A stretch of 64,000 nt of DNA from Haliclona indistincta. Its lineage: Eukaryota > Porifera > Demospongiae > Haplosclerida > Chalinidae. Below are positions 41,101 through 54,282 of the stretch, in pieces. The notes under the pieces were generated by a model, which saw only the letters and a program-made list of their open reading frames with translations, was not told the DNA's origin and searched no databases. Every line of letters starts with the position of its first letter. Within the stretch, counting starts at the first letter, position 1. Made by a program: the position numbers and the translations under genes. The stretch covers positions 8,064,191-8,128,190 of the forward strand of contig OZ024789.1 of assembly GCA_964017065.1 (NCBI GenBank), written 5' to 3'.

Positions 41101-44100
41101 TGCTGGTAGGGGATTTTTGTCAAAATCGTGTCTTCTCATTAAATATTCGCCCCTCTGTAACTTACAGACAGAGATCTTTTTGCAAAATCCCATACATACG
41201 TTTCTTCCTTGTATACCAAAGTTTATGTCTGACATTTTGTGTGGGTGCATGTGGCATGCTCAGGAAAGAAACGCAACTTTTCGTCATTGGGTGGGCTTGC
41301 TACGCCCACAAGATGAATGGCGACTTTCATGGGTAATCAGTGTGATTGAGCAAGCCTTCAACTAACAGTAGAAACCAAAATATTCGTAATCCTGATGTTT
41401 GGAAATTCCACCCTTAAATTTGATAAGAAGGCTCATCAACTTACTAAATATTTAGTCATCAAACTTTGTTGGTTATAGTACAAGACAAAAGAATACGGCC
41501 GGCCCATGTTCAACATGAATCATCCCATGTACATGCTGGTATGTTCTCTGCCAGCATGAACGAGCTACGTGTGCCTCTATGTACAAGAGAGCTAACACTC
41601 TCTACACTGTCAGGCTTTTGCTTGTTTACTTGCCCAACATGCTCTTGGTCTGTTCATCAAACCGTAAATGTTGTAATTTTCACAGTGTTATTATTTCATG
41701 AATTTGCTTTATTCAATAAATTTCCCGTTTTGGGCGTTGCCCTGTATAAAGTGATTGTCGGAATCGGTAAATTTTCGCGATCAAACAGCACCCGCGAAAA
41801 TTACGTTTACGGTATGCGCTCGAAATCTTGCAAGCGAAACATAAGTTTCTTAGTTACGAACTGAAACTTTTCCAGGAAGAGTATGCCTCAGAAATGGACT
41901 CCTAAGAGTTGCATATACCATATTCATAAGTTTATGTTCTTATTATTGTTTGTGAGGTTCTACTCTACGTACACATATTTTTTGTTTCTGCAGAACACTT
42001 CAAGAGTGCCATCGACTCAATTGAACACTGTTGTTTTAAACTTGACGTTTTATACACTCCAACTGCAGTACTCAGGTAGATTTGTCTGCACAGTAACTGG
42101 CAGATATCCTAGCCATATCGTCAAGAAGACAGTAGAGCTGTTCGTATTCCCTCCTGGTAAGAAGATTGGTAAAAAGATACAAAAGCCAAATAACGAAGCT
42201 TTTTAACGCACCAAGCAGCGGATATATTTTGTGCTATTATCACTACACTATTCAAAGTTGTACGCTCCTTGGAACGATAAACTCCTGTCATGGTTTTCCT
42301 ATCCATAATCAAGAGTCGAAGTAGGTCAAAGGTTCAGGATTTGCATAATCATAAAAATGTCAAACCACACACCTGTCACTGTAATAAGTTGCCCAGGATA
42401 GCTCCTAAGTTCAGGATGCCCGCGATCCAGCTGATCTCAACAAACTGTTTAGAGCTCATGACGTACAATTCAGTGTTGTCCTTCCCCTCTGCAAATCTGA
42501 CCATACGGTCCTGTTCCATGTCTCACAGCATTTCAACAGTGCTCAAGTAGCTGAGCGGCATTTAAAAAAATAATCTCAGAGCTGTTTAGAACCAGTGTAT
42601 TCCAATGTAGCCAGTGTCGGCTGACCTGGATACTATGAAAAGCACAATGCTGTTTGCCTTCTAATGATATTCATTAAGTGTCATTAAACATTCATGGTAG
42701 TCCATCTGTTCGCATCACCACTTATACTTCATATTATAATTCTTGAGCACAACACCGACACATTATTTTATTTGCACGATAAGCTCCTGCTGGGTCAAAC
42801 TAACCATTACTAATTATTCTTTCCGCAGGCGATCCAAATATTGATCCTGAGTACCAAAAAAGGTCAAAGAGAAAGGAAAAGAGAAAAACAAGAAAACAGA
42901 TGACGAAGATGAAGATGACGAAGATAATGATGATGATGAAGATGATGATGATGTCGACGACTATGATGAAGATGACGAAGATGAAGATGATGAAGATGAT
43001 GATGAAGATGAAGATGATGATAAAGATAGGAAGAAGTCGAAGGAGACACATTATTGGTTGATTGCAGCAGGCGTTGTCATTGGTGTTATTGTGCTGCTCG
43101 GATTAGGAGCATTAGTAGTGTACAAAAAGAGAAGGTATGAGTACTGCTCACAAGCAAGTTTACAATTGTGAGCACGCTATTCGCCGTCGCTCTACGTGTG
43201 CTTGTGATCGCGATTGTATTGCACTCAATTTGTACGTGTTGCCAGGTGTACGATTAATTCGCTTTGCTTCAGGGTTGCATGCGAGTCTAAACTTATTGAG
43301 TCAAGGACACATAGTGTCAGCATAAATACAGTTTAGGGAATGTACTTCAAAGCTAGTGCTTTGAAGTACATAACATTAAAGGCATGCCTTCAATGTTAAC
43401 CCTTTAGTTACTGAATTATTTTGACGAAAATTTGACTTCCTCTAAACTGACATACAGACTGTCTTGCAATTTTCTACAACATGCAGCAGACATGCAGTAT
43501 GCTAAATTAGCTGTTCCAAACTAGCACTGTTTTTTACTGGCATGTCAAAGTTTACGATCATGCATGTACCAAACTGTGAGTTGGCCACTCCCACTTCGGA
43601 ACTGAAGCCACGTGCTGTGACCTCGTCATTTTTCAGTTAATTTTGGTCTTCGTTTAGCCCTGGTGACTGATACAAAAACCTGGTGGTGTCCAGGTGAGCA
43701 AACAGCACAGTTTAGACCATATTCTGTGCCCAAGTATGCATTTTCGGGCATCCTGATCACCTGATCAAGCCTTAATAATGCCGAAAGTGGCGAGGGGCTC
43801 TCCCCCTTCAAACCCTGGGTTAACAGGGGACACCCTCTTTAAAACTCTCCCGTGCTGTAAATTTTAGTGGGGAGGGGCGCGCCAAAAAACAGTGTTTTTT
43901 TTTCAGGTAATGTCATCTTTTGCTTAATTTGACCTTTCTAGAACACTTTTCACACTATTTATGACGTTTAGAGTAGGTGGAGTTAATTATGACGCCATGC
44001 GCCAAAAGGTGTCATCAGGGGTTAAAGGGTTAACCATGTCATATACAGTAGTTAATGCTAGGTCTTTTCTATCCAGGACTGCAGCTACAAAGGAAGACAA

Positions 44101-44709
44101 GAACAAAAAATCATCGAGAGAGAAGAGAACTAGCAGAAGAGCCAGTAAAAAAATACAACAGGAAGACCTTACCACAACTGAGCCATTTGATGAGGAAGAA
44201 GAACTATACTGGGGTCAAACGATAGATCACAAGAGACTGCTACCAAAGATAGATCACAAGCTAAGGGTAGATCACAAGAGACTGCTACCAAAGATAGATC
44301 ACAAGCTAAGGGTAGATCACAAGAGACTGCTACCAAGGGTAGATCACAAGAGACTGCTACCAAAGATAGATCAAAAGAGACCCAGGCTGCTACTAAGGAT
44401 AGATCAAAAGAGACTGCTACTAAGGATATATCAAAAGAGACTTCTACTAAGGGTAGATCACAAGAGACTGCTACTAAGGGTAGATCAAAGGAGAGGTCTA
44501 CTAAGGGTAGATCACAAGAGACTGCTACCAAAGATAGATCAAAAGAGACAGCTACTAAGGATACATCAAAAGAGACTTCTACTAAGGATAGATCAAAGGA
44601 GAGGTCTACTAAGGGTAGATCACAAGAGACTTCTACCAAGGGTAGATCACAAGAGACTGCTACTAAGGATAGATCAGAATCCAAAAAGGGAAAGAAGAAA
44701 ACTATTTAA
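38127..44709 (+). pseudogene. Ig-like transmembrane receptor, copy A (frame-broken)
   Basis: Homologous exons: 38127-38239, 38445-38698, 39134-39565, 39626-39928, 40390-40525, 41994-42156, 42829-43134, 44077-44709. Exons 1-4 are intact: signal peptide MAQSSSFIQALLTALVLFSV, Cys-bearing N-terminal region, novel 144-residue exon, Cys-less Ig-like domain. Three changes break the frame relative to copies B and C: one T missing at the end of exon 5 (about 40525), one base missing in exon 7 (GTACCAAAAAAGG against GTACCGAAAAAAGG, about 42855), and two extra bases in exon 8 (CTATACTGG against CTACTGG, about 44207). The first leads to a stop early in exon 6, before the stalk and membrane segment. Either a decaying paralogue, a gene yielding a truncated secreted product, or sequencing error at homopolymers. 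The 5' part lacks the foldback element found in B and C. Confidence 0.6.
43400..44029. mobile_element. 630-bp piggyBac-like MITE in the last intron of copy A
   Basis: TTAA direct duplications flank it (43396-43399, 44030-44033). Inverted ends CCCTTTAG and (complement) CCCTTTAA. No coding capacity. The same insertion is present at the homologous place in copies B and C, so it predates the duplication. Confidence 0.75.
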
Positions 44710-45781
44710 AAATAGGCATAAAACTATAAAGTATAGCATAAAACGCATACATTTAAAGGCTAGTTAGCAAGTGTATAAACTAAAATTTGTATGCTACCAA
44801 TAAGTACAGTACTAGATAGCTTCATGGAGTCTGTGTGTAAAAAAGTCTATCGAAGAGTCAGCTTGCACGGCAGTTTGTCAACTGATAAACATAGCGCGAC
44901 TTACAAGCAAACTCGCCGTGATTTTTGACGTCACACGCACAACCTCTATAGATTTGTTTTCAGTTAACCCTTTAGGGCCTATAGCGCATTTAGCCGTCAT
45001 AATTGACTCCACCTACTGTAGACGTCATAAATAGTGTGAAAAGTGCTCTAGAAAGGTCAAATAAAGTTTAATTGCAAAAGCTAACTTTACCTGAAAAAAC
45101 CCACTGTTTTTCGCCGCGCCCTCCCCACTAAAATATATAGAACGGGGGGATTTTTAAAGGGGGGTGTCCCCCCTTTAACCCGGGGTTCGAAGGGGCGGAG
45201 CCCCTCGCCGCTTTCGGCATTTTTGGGGCTTCAGGATGCCCGGAAATGCATACTTGGGCATAGAATATGGTCTAAACTATGCTGTTTGCTCACCTGGACA
45301 CCACCAGGTTTTTGTATCAGTCACCAGGGCTAAACGAAGACCAAAATTGGCTGAAAAATGACGAGGTCGCAGCACTTAAGCGGCTTCAGTTCCGAATTGG
45401 GAGTGGCCAACTCAGAGTTTAGTACATGGTCGTAAACTTTGACATGCCAGGAAAAAACAGTGCTAGTTTGGAACAGCTGGCGTACTGCATGTTGTAGAAA
45501 TCGCAAGACAAACTGTCAATTTAGAGCAAGCTGAATCTTCGTCAAAATAATTCAGTCACTAAAGAGTTAACATTGGTTTTATTGTGCTTTGAATCTTTCG
45601 TTGTACTGACAATTTTCCTGCCTTCGCGCTACAGCAGTCCTATCCACACACGCGATTTGTCAAGCCCTGCTCTTTGGCGGGCCGTACTCTTCGCACGCTG
45701 TGCTCTAACACGTTGGAAATTTAACCCGTAACACGGGTGTAGTTGTCCGTTGCTAATCCGCTATGCATTCAGTGAGCAATA
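44710..45781. other. spacer between receptor copies A and B
   Basis: Contains debris matching the 3' end of the P450 gene (about 44850-44890), an inverted piggyBac-like element (44968-45566), and a stretch upstream of the copy B start that is nearly identical to that upstream of copy C (for example TTGTACTGACAATTTTCCTG). No independent gene seen. Confidence 0.6.
44968..45566. mobile_element. 599-bp piggyBac-like MITE, opposite orientation
   Basis: Flanked by TTAA (44964-44967, 45567-45570). It is the reverse complement of the element at 43400-44029 with clear divergence, including the landmark AAAAACCTGGTGGTGTCCAGG region. With the copy at 43400-44029 it brackets the last exon of copy A as an inverted repeat pair. 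Confidence 0.75.
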
Positions 45782-48700
45782 ATGACGCAGAGCAGCTCCT
45801 TCATACAAGTACTACTAACGGCTCTTGTTTTGTTTTCTGTCACGAAAATATCCTACCAAACCGAGTTTTGGACTATTCAAATCTCCTACAGGTACCCATG
45901 GAAGACATTCTCCGGCGATGTGTTGGTGGATTTGACGAAATATAAATTAGTTTTCTGTCACTTTACCGTGAACCCTCGTATCCATGCCCATAGAAACAAC
46001 CAATACAAAGTTGACTGCTTAAAGTTAGTTTACAATAATTATTATATTCAAAACACCTGTTCTTGCACTACTGCAGTCGGTTCACAGAGGAGAAATGTTA
46101 CAAAGATGATTGTAAAATAACCGTGACTAATAGAAACTATAACCCAGAGTGGGACAAAACCAAAGTACATTTTCGTCTAGAGCTGAAAACTGTTAATCCA
46201 GTGATGGTTGGTGAGATACGGCCCTGTCTAGGCCCTCTGAATGAGTCGCTGTGGGTGAGTAGTTTGGAAGATGTAAAGAAAAACACACTGGAGATCAATT
46301 ACCATCAATATATCATCCAAGAAAGATTGAGTAAGTCTTGAATGACACCGGACACCACTGGGGTTGTTAAAATAGGCATGTTGCATGCAGACTAATACTT
46401 GGTTTCGCGACAGAGGCGTGATGGAATGTTTGCGCTGAATATAATGAGAAAAACACGCTATGACGAGGTGACCGCCTACTGTTGGACAGGGTCCACGGAT
46501 GAATTTCGAGGGAATATAGTCAGCTTTGCACATTTTCGCAAAATTCATCCGTGGTCCCTGTCCAACAGTAGGCGGTCACCTCGTCATAGCGTTTTTTTTC
46601 TCATTATATTCAGCGCAAACATTCCATCACGCCTCTGTCGCGAAACCAAGTATACAGTGGAACCTCTCTACAACGAACAAGTTGACCAAATGTTTTTTGT
46701 TCTTTATTATGCTTACATGGAGGTTCACCTAGCTTAGAAAATGATAAAGGAGTACATCAAGAGTTTATACTCACCAATCCACCAACATGCAAGTGCCGTT
46801 ATTCTCCACGAACTTGGTTATGCTGCTTTGCTAGTGTCTCTGATTATAGACTGTTCGAATTTCACAACACATGTTGCTGCCATGACTGAATGCCAAGTTC
46901 TTTAGCATAAACTTCGTCTTGTGTGAAAAGTGTACTGAGGTCGAGGGACGAAATTGATTTTTCTAAAGTTCCAAGTATTTTTACAGCAACTGTATGTACT
47001 TAAAATTTTATGCTCTGACTAAAAATACACTTTTTAACAATACATTGGTAATAAGTACCATTTTTCATTATCCAGTGCCAGAAGGACTAGCTATTGCTTT
47101 TTACAGTGACTTCATGACAAGGGATCAGTACCTTGAGCAAGAGGAGACTGGTATGGTCTCACTGCAATATGCCGTACCCAAGAACATAAAGGAAAAACAT
47201 TTCTTTTTGATGTATCAAATCGGTTACGGGGATCAAGAGACAGGATTTGACTGCCTCATTTGGCACAATAAGACCGATAATACCAGTATAGATAGAAATA
47301 AAGTCTGGAAAGACCCCAACTATATTACAACTAAAATGTATTACGAGTCTGTCCACTATCAAGCCGGATATAGATACATACAAATCGATCCAGAGAACAA
47401 TGGATTATGGCAACTGAATTGTACTGCTGAGACTCCTACTGCATATGACCTTCATCATAACCTGCGATTTTCCAAAATTCTATCAATAAATCTCACCTTT
47501 GTAGAAGGTCGGTCAAATCTTTGCATGCATCTGCATTAATTATAATTTATTGTATCTGTTCTTTTTGAACAGATCCTACCATTATAGTAGATTCTGAAAT
47601 AGTGTTTCCTGTGCAGCAGTCTTCGGGAAACTTTCATGTGAAGATCATCACAGCACAAGAATTGACTTCCTTCACATTTAAGCAGTTATATGAAACTACT
47701 GAGTCAGACACCTCTACCATTCTGATTGAAATGGTTCACCATCATCTACAGTCAGTAACGTATCAAGTGACATTCCCTTTGTTGGAGTCCTCCCTGGCTG
47801 GATGGTACACCATCTCTGTCACTAACTCAGGACAACGCTCAGCCCAAGCTGATGTGCTTATAGCCATGGTTGATTGTGAGTTGAGAATTGAATTTTGAGG
47901 GGTCAAAGTTCAACAAATGACCCAATTTTGTGTTTTGGTGGATTTAATTTTCACCCATTTGTCAATTTTTTATCCCGCTATATACAGCATTAATCTTACG
48001 AAGTAAACTTGTATGCTATTTAAGCCTATTTCGAACTTTGCAATACATCAGTGTGCAGAATTTGTAGATGTCAAAGCACAAAACTCACGGTGGCGGTATG
48101 CCGAGTTGCTAATTTTCCATTGTACTTCGATTTTAGCAGACCACAATTTCTCTGTAAAACAATTTCTCAATGAAAGCAACTTGTAGCTAGCCCAGGGAGA
48201 TCCTCTTTGATGTGCTTCATGTCTTAACATTACCGTTTCATTCATATCGATAATAGGGTCCTACAGCTTGCTAGACTATAACACCCAATACAATCCCGGA
48301 CTATTACACAAAATCATTTATTTGATTATCACACATGTAGTACTTCAACATTAGTTCTACTCTTTCTACAGTTCCCGAGGTTACAGTTAGCCCATCAAAA
48401 TTGAATGTTGGGTCGAATTCAGCTCCGGTCGGTTTCTACTGCATTGCAAAAGGCTCAATCAACAGTATAATCTGGGAAGAGGAGAGTGGAGAGAACCACA
48501 TACCTTTTGTGAGTAGCTTGATATTAATTCTGTGTGTTAAAAATTCTCCTCATTCAAGAATTAATTTTGACCATGTAGCACTATAGCTTACCATAATTTT
48601 TACAAGAGGGTAAAAAGTTTGGTGGATGAGTCAAAATTTGCGAATTCTATTTGGCGCCTATTTCACGTATTATTATGATACATGTAGTAGTGAAGTTTGA

Positions 48701-51700
48701 CAAAAACTCAACAATTCACCTATGTTTCTCCCATCAAAAGTACGCTATAGCAAGTAGCAAATTCGATGCATATCTGAATTCAATTCTTGACACTCGTCTA
48801 GGACCAATTTAGAAAGGTTAAGCCAGGAATACCCGAACTATTCTTTCTTGCTGGCCCTTTGCACAATATAATCTACAGTGTCCTGGCTATTACTTGCTTG
48901 TTTTACACGGAAAATGGTGTACCCACACTCCAATAGCACTTGCCGTACTTGGAACAAAATTATTTCGTTCTCTGCAATCACGAGAGACCCACATAGGGGT
49001 GGGTGGGTTGTGGGGAGGGCGAGAGGCGGCATTTTTTGGCGCTCTGGCAAAAAGGAGATGTATCTTCTTCCATCGCTCTTGCTGGTAGGGGATTTTTGCC
49101 GAAATCGTGTCTAGATCTTCTCATTAAATATTTGCCCCTCTGTAACTTACAGACGGAGACCTTTTTGCAAAATCCCATATTGTTTTTTCCTTGTATACCA
49201 AAGTTTATGTCTGACATTTTGTGTGGGTGTGGCATGCTCAGGAAAGAAAAGCAACTTTTCGTCATTGGGTGGGGCTTGCTACGCCCACAAGACGAATGGC
49301 GACTTTCTTGGGTGATCAGTGTGATTGAGCAAGCTAGCCTTCATCTAACAGTAGAAAGCAAAATATTCGTAATCCTGATGTTTGGGAATTCCACCCTTAA
49401 ATTTGATAAGAAGGCTCATCAACTTACTAAATATTTAGTCATCAAACTTTGTTGGTTATAGTACAAGACAAAAGAATACGGCCGGCCCATGTTCAACATG
49501 AATCATCCCATGTACATGCTGGTATGTTCTCTGCCAGCATGAACGAGCTACGTGTGCCTCTATGTACAAGAGAGCTAACACTCTCTACACTGTCAGGCTT
49601 TTGCTTGTTTACTTGCCCAACATGCTCTTGGTCTGTTCATCAAACCGTAAATGTTGTAATTTTCACAGTGTTATTATTTCATGAATTTGCTTTATTCAAT
49701 AAATTTCCCGTTTTGGGCGTTGCCCTGTATAAAGTGATTGTCGGAATCGGTAAATTTTCGCGATCAAACAGCACCCGCGAAAATTACGTTTACGGTATGC
49801 GCTCGAAATCTTGCAAGCGAAACATAAGTTTCTTAGTTACGAACTGAAACTTTTCCAGGAAGAGTATGCCTCAGAAATGGACTCCTAAGAGTTGCATATA
49901 CCATATTCATAAGTTTATGTTCTTATTATTGTTTGTGAGGTTCTACTCTACGTACACATATTTTTTGTTTCTGCAGAACACTTCAAGAGTGCCATCGACT
50001 CAATTGAACACTGTTGTTTTAAACTTGACGTTTTATACACTCCAACTGCAGTACTCAGGAAGATTTGTCTGCACAGTAACTGGCAGACATCCTAGTCATA
50101 TCGTCAAGAAGACAGTAGAGCTGTTCGTATTCCCTCCTGGTAAGAAGATTGGTAAAAAGATACAAACAGCCAAATAACGAAGCTTTTTAACGCACCAAGC
50201 AGCGGATATATTTTGTGCTATTATCACTACACTATTCAAAGTTGTACGCTCCTTGGAACGATAAACTCCTGTCATGGTTTTCCTATCCATAATCAAGAGT
50301 CGAAGTAGGTCAAAGGTTCAGGATTTGCATAATCATAAAAATGTCAAACCACACACCTGTCACTGTAATAAGCTGCCCAGGATAGCTCCTAAGTTCAGGA
50401 TGCCCGCGATCCAGCTGATCTCAACAAACTGTTTAGAGCTCATGACGTACAATTCAGTGTTGTCCTTCCCCTCTGCAAATCTGACCATACGGTCCTGTTC
50501 CATGTCTCACAGCATTTCAACAGTGCTCAAGTAGCTGAGCGGCATTTAAAAAATAATCTAAGTGTATTCGAATGTTGCCAGTGTCGGCTGACCTGGATAC
50601 TATGAACAGCACAATGCTGTTTGCCTTCTAATGATATTCATTAAACATTCATGGTAGTCTATCTGTTCGCATTATCACTTACATAATAATAATTCATAAT
50701 TATAATTCTTGTGCACAATACCGACACATTATTTTATTTGCATGGTTAAACTCTGGAACGATAAGCTCCTGCTGGGTCAAACTAACCATTATTAATTATT
50801 CTTTCCGCAGGCGATCCAAATATTGATCCTGAGTACCGAAAAAAGGTCAAAGAGAAAGGAAAAGAGAAAAACAAGAAAACAGATGACGAAGATGAAGATG
50901 ACGAAGATGAAGATAATGATGATGATGAAGATGATGATGATGTCGACGACTATGATGAAGATGACGAAGATGAAGATGATGAAGATGATGATGAAGATGA
51001 TGATGATGAAGATGATGATAAAGATAGGAAGAAGTCGAAGGAGACACATTATTGGTTGATTGCAGCAGGCGTTGTCATTGGTGTCATTGTGCTGCTCGGA
51101 TTAGGAGCATTAGTAGTGTACAAAAAGAGAAGGTATGAGTACTGCTCACAAGCAAGTTTACAATTGTGAGCACGCTATTCGCCGTCGCTCTACGTGTGCT
51201 TGTGATCGCGATTGTATTGCACTCAATTTGTACGTGTTGCCAGGTGTACGATTAATTCGCTTTGCTTCAGGGTTGCATGCGAGTCTAAACTTCTTGAGTC
51301 AAGGACACATAGTGTCAGCATAAATACAGTTTAGGGAATGTACTTCAAAGCTAGTGCTTTGAAGTACATAACATCAAAGGCATGCCTTCAATGTTAACCC
51401 TTTAGTTACTGAATTATTTTGACGAAAATTTGACTTCTTCTAAACTGACATACAGACTGTCTTGCAATTTTCTACAACATGCAGCAGACATGCAGTATGC
51501 TAAATTAGCTGTTCCAAACTAGCACTGTTTTTTACTGGCATGTCAAAGTTTACGATCATGCATATGTACCAAACTGTGAGTTGGCCACTCCCACTTCGGA
51601 ACTGAAGCCACTTAAGTGCTGTGACCTCATCATTTTTCAGCCAATTTTGGTCTTCGTTTAGCCCTGGTGACTGATACAAAAACCTGGTGGTGTCCAGGTG

Positions 51701-53923
51701 AGCAAACAGCACAGTTTAGACCATATTCTGTGCCCAAGTATGCATTTCCGGGCATCCTGATCAAGCCTTAATAATGCCAAAAGTGGCGAGGGGCTCTCCC
51801 CCTTCAAACCCTGGGTTAACAGGGGACACCCTCTTTAAAACTCCCCCTTGCTGTACATTTTAGTGGGGAGGGGCGCGCCAAAAAACAGTGTTTTTTTCAG
51901 GTAAAGTCATCGTTTGCTTAATTTGACGTTTCTAGAGCACTTTTCACACTATTTATGACGTTTAGAGTAGGTGGAGTTAATTATGACGCCATGCGCCAAA
52001 AGGTGTCATTAGGGGTTAAAGGGTTAACCATGTCATATTAGGGAGTCACGGTAGTGACTCCCTATGTAGAGATGAACGAGAAAACAAGATGGCGGCTACA
52101 TACAATGTATTAGCGTTCAAACGCTAATATTTCGCCTGGTGATGAATTGTATACGTCCAAAGACACTTAGATCTGCTCTCTGGCGTTGCCCCATCTTACA
52201 GTAGCAAGGAGATTGCTCGAAATTGTTATTAAAGTGACGAACCTGGAAACGGTGAAAATCGACTTTCGTCATCTTCGTTTTCTTTCTTTCTTTCTTTCTT
52301 CAACTCGCCTAGCGCCTTTACGCGAGCAGTGTCGAAACCAAAACACCCACGAACAGTCGTGAAATTCTCCTGGCATGTGCCTTTTGAACTTAGTTTTTAG
52401 CGAAACGACGATATACATTTGACGAGCTCACGATCACGAACAGTTGTCAGCTAAGTGTTTGACGCCATTATTGTGATTACGTAATACGCACGTGACCAAA
52501 CACACTTGTAGAGCATCGCCATATGGAGAGCGCATATTGGCGTCTGGAGTCTTCGAAGAACAACTCACAGAGTAAGCTCGTGTAGTATCACCGTTCTGCT
52601 GCTTGCCAGATAGTATCACAGCCATACAGAAAATTCTAAACCAGAGTGGGCGGGGCTCGTATGCTGTGCATCCAGGCTTCAGCATGTATGAATGCATGAG
52701 CTAGTTTCAGTATTTAGGAGCTACAAGTTAAAAAGCAATTATCAAGAAAAGCAAACCAAACCAATGATGGAAACAAAAAAGAGATACATTATCTTGCCGA
52801 ATTCGAACTGCACCAAAAATTTGAAACTCACTGTATAAGAAAAAAGGACACAAACAAGAAAATAAAAGATTTCTAACGAAATCAAAAGGATGTAGGGATA
52901 AAGAAATCTGCTACTGGTCCACAATGTAAACCAACAAGGAGCAAGCATGGAATGGTAACACGATTGACTTGCTAACAGACCATAGATCCCTACATCAGTG
53001 GCTGACTACAGCAGTTCTGCTAGTTGCTATTGACTGACACCTGACATGCATTGAATTGAATTTAGCTTGTGACAAAATAATTATAGTATAGTCAAAATGT
53101 TATGTACAGCCACTGATGTAGGGATCTATGGTCTGTTAGCAAGTCAATCGTGTTACCATTCCATGCTTGCTCCTTGTTGGTTTACATTGTGGACCAGTAG
53201 CAGATTTCTTTATCCCTACATCCTTTTGATTTCGTTAGAAATCTTTTTATTTTCTTTACAGTAGTTAATGCTAGGTCTTTTCTATCCAGGACTGCAGCTA
53301 CAAAGGAAGACAAGAACAAAAAATCGTCGAGAGAGAAGAGAACTAGCAGAAGAGGCAGTAAAAAAATACAACAGGAAGACCTTACCACAACTGAGCCATT
53401 TGATGAGGAAGAAGAACTACTGGGGTCAAACGATAGATCACAAGAGACTGCTACCAAAGATAGATCACAAGCTAAGGGTAGATCACAAGAGACTGCTACC
53501 AAGGGTAGATCACAAGAGACTGCTACCAAGGGTAGATCACAAGAGACTGCTACCAAAGGTAGATCACAAGAGACTGCTACCAAGGGTAGATCACAAGAGA
53601 CTGCTACCAAAGATAGATCAAAAGAGACTGCTACTAAGGATAGATCAAAAGAGACTTCTACTAAGGGTAGATCACAAGAGACTGCTACTAAGGGTAGATC
53701 ACAAGAGACTGCTACTAAGGGTAGATCACAAGAGACTGCTACCAAAGATAGATCAAAAGAGACAGCTACTAAGGATACATCAAAAGAGACTTCTACTAAG
53801 GATAGATCAAAGGAGAGTTCTACTAAGGGTAGATCACAAGAGACTGCTACCAGGGGTAGATCACAAGAGACTGCTACTAAGGATAGATCAGAATCCAAAA
53901 AGGGAAAGAAGAAAACTATTTAA
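45782..53923 (+). CDS. Ig-like transmembrane receptor, copy B (intact, long repeat tail)
   Basis: Exons 45782-45891, 46077-46330, 47076-47507, 47573-47875, 48372-48508, 49977-50139, 50811-51132, 53290-53923; 2355 bp, 784 aa, all phases consistent. Signal peptide MTQSSSFIQVLLTALVLFSV. Residues 25-121: Cys-bearing region (EEKCYKDDC) of no known family. 122-265: novel single-exon domain with N-glycosylation sequons. 266-366: Ig-like fold without the Cys pair (GWYTISVTNSG). 367-466: canonical Ig domain (GFYCIAKG, IIWEEE, YSGRFVCTV). 467-544: basic then Asp/Glu-rich stalk. About 545-570: membrane helix (YWLIAAGVVIGVIVLLGLGA). 574-784: cytoplasmic tail, Lys/Ser-rich, then about 17 units of RSQETATKG. 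No Tyr-based signalling motif is seen. Cell-surface recognition or adhesion is inferred. Confidence 0.82.
46397..46651. mobile_element. 255-bp foldback element in intron 2 of copy B
   Basis: Nearly perfect inverted arms of about 110 bp, starting ACTTGGTTTCGCGAC, with a short loop of about 35 bp. Comparison with the empty site in copy A (GACTAATACAGTGG) shows a 2-bp AT/TA target duplication, as for Tc1/mariner-type elements. No coding capacity. Confidence 0.85.
51398..52023. mobile_element. 626-bp piggyBac-like MITE in the last intron of copy B
   Basis: TTAA duplications at 51394-51397 and 52024-52027, same ends and position as in copy A. Confidence 0.75.
52039..53256. mobile_element. 1.2-kb insertion unique to copy B, with internal foldback
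   Basis: Copy A reads straight from CATGTCATAT into ACAGTAGTTAATGC, while copy B has about 1218 bp between the two. The insert starts with a small palindrome (GGGAGTCACGGTAGTGACTCCC), has a (CTTT)n tract near 52280, and ends with a large inverted repeat: arms about 52857-53004 and 53107-53253 around a 100-bp loop. It ends just before the acceptor of the last exon, so that exon's polypyrimidine tract comes from the insert. No transposase seen. Confidence 0.7.
53290..53923 (+). repeat. 27-bp coding tandem repeat in the cytoplasmic tail of copy B
   Basis: Last exon of copy B. From about 53444 it holds about 17 units of 27 bp encoding RSQETATKG, with variants RSKETATKD and RSKETSTKD. The homologous tract in copy A (about 44223-44680) has a different unit order and is shifted out of frame. 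In copy C the exon is cut to 79 bp with two partial units. Two plus-strand frames and one minus-strand frame stay open across the tract; only the one entered from the membrane exon is taken as real. Confidence 0.85.
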
Positions 53924-54282
53924 AAATAGGCATAAAACTATAAAGTATAGCATAAAACGCATACATTTAAAGGCTAGTTAGCAAGTGTATAAATTATTTT
54001 AACTAAAATTTGTATGCTACCAATAAGTACAGTACTAGATGGCTTCATGGAGTCTGTGTATAAAAAAGTCTATCGAAGAGTCAGCTTGCACGAATCCTTC
54101 GTTGTACTGACAATTTTCCTGCCTTCGCGCTACAGCAGTCCTATCCACACACGCGATTTGTCAAGCCCTGCTCTTTGGCGGGCCGTACTCTTCGCACGCT
54201 GTGCTCTAACACGTTGGAAATTTAACCCGTAACACGGGTGTAGCTGTCCGTTGCTAATCCGCTATGCATGCAGTGAGCAATA
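53924..54282. other. spacer between receptor copies B and C
   Basis: Short spacer with the P450 3'-end debris (CTATCGAAGAGTCAGCTTGC, about 54070-54092) joined directly to the sequence found upstream of the copy B start. No gene seen. Confidence 0.6.

Noticed and set aside
41466..41864. 132-codon frame in an intron, identical at 49449-49847
   Set aside because: Identity reflects identical intronic DNA in A and B. The frame is broken in copy C and there is no family resemblance.
42800..43051. Poly-Ile and poly-His frames on the minus strand, also at 50792-51049
   Set aside because: Antisense of the acidic-stalk GAT/GAA repeat.
43961..44767. Long plus-strand frame in copy A reading VDHKRLLP repeats
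   Set aside because: This is the shifted frame of the RSQETATKG repeat, entered only because of the extra TA near 44207; splice phases from the membrane exon select the other frame in copy B.
53182..53898. Minus-strand open frame rich in SCDLPLVAV (and the counterpart at 44169-44684)
   Set aside because: It is the antisense reading of the 27-bp coding repeat of the receptor tail; a repeat length divisible by three keeps other frames open by chance.
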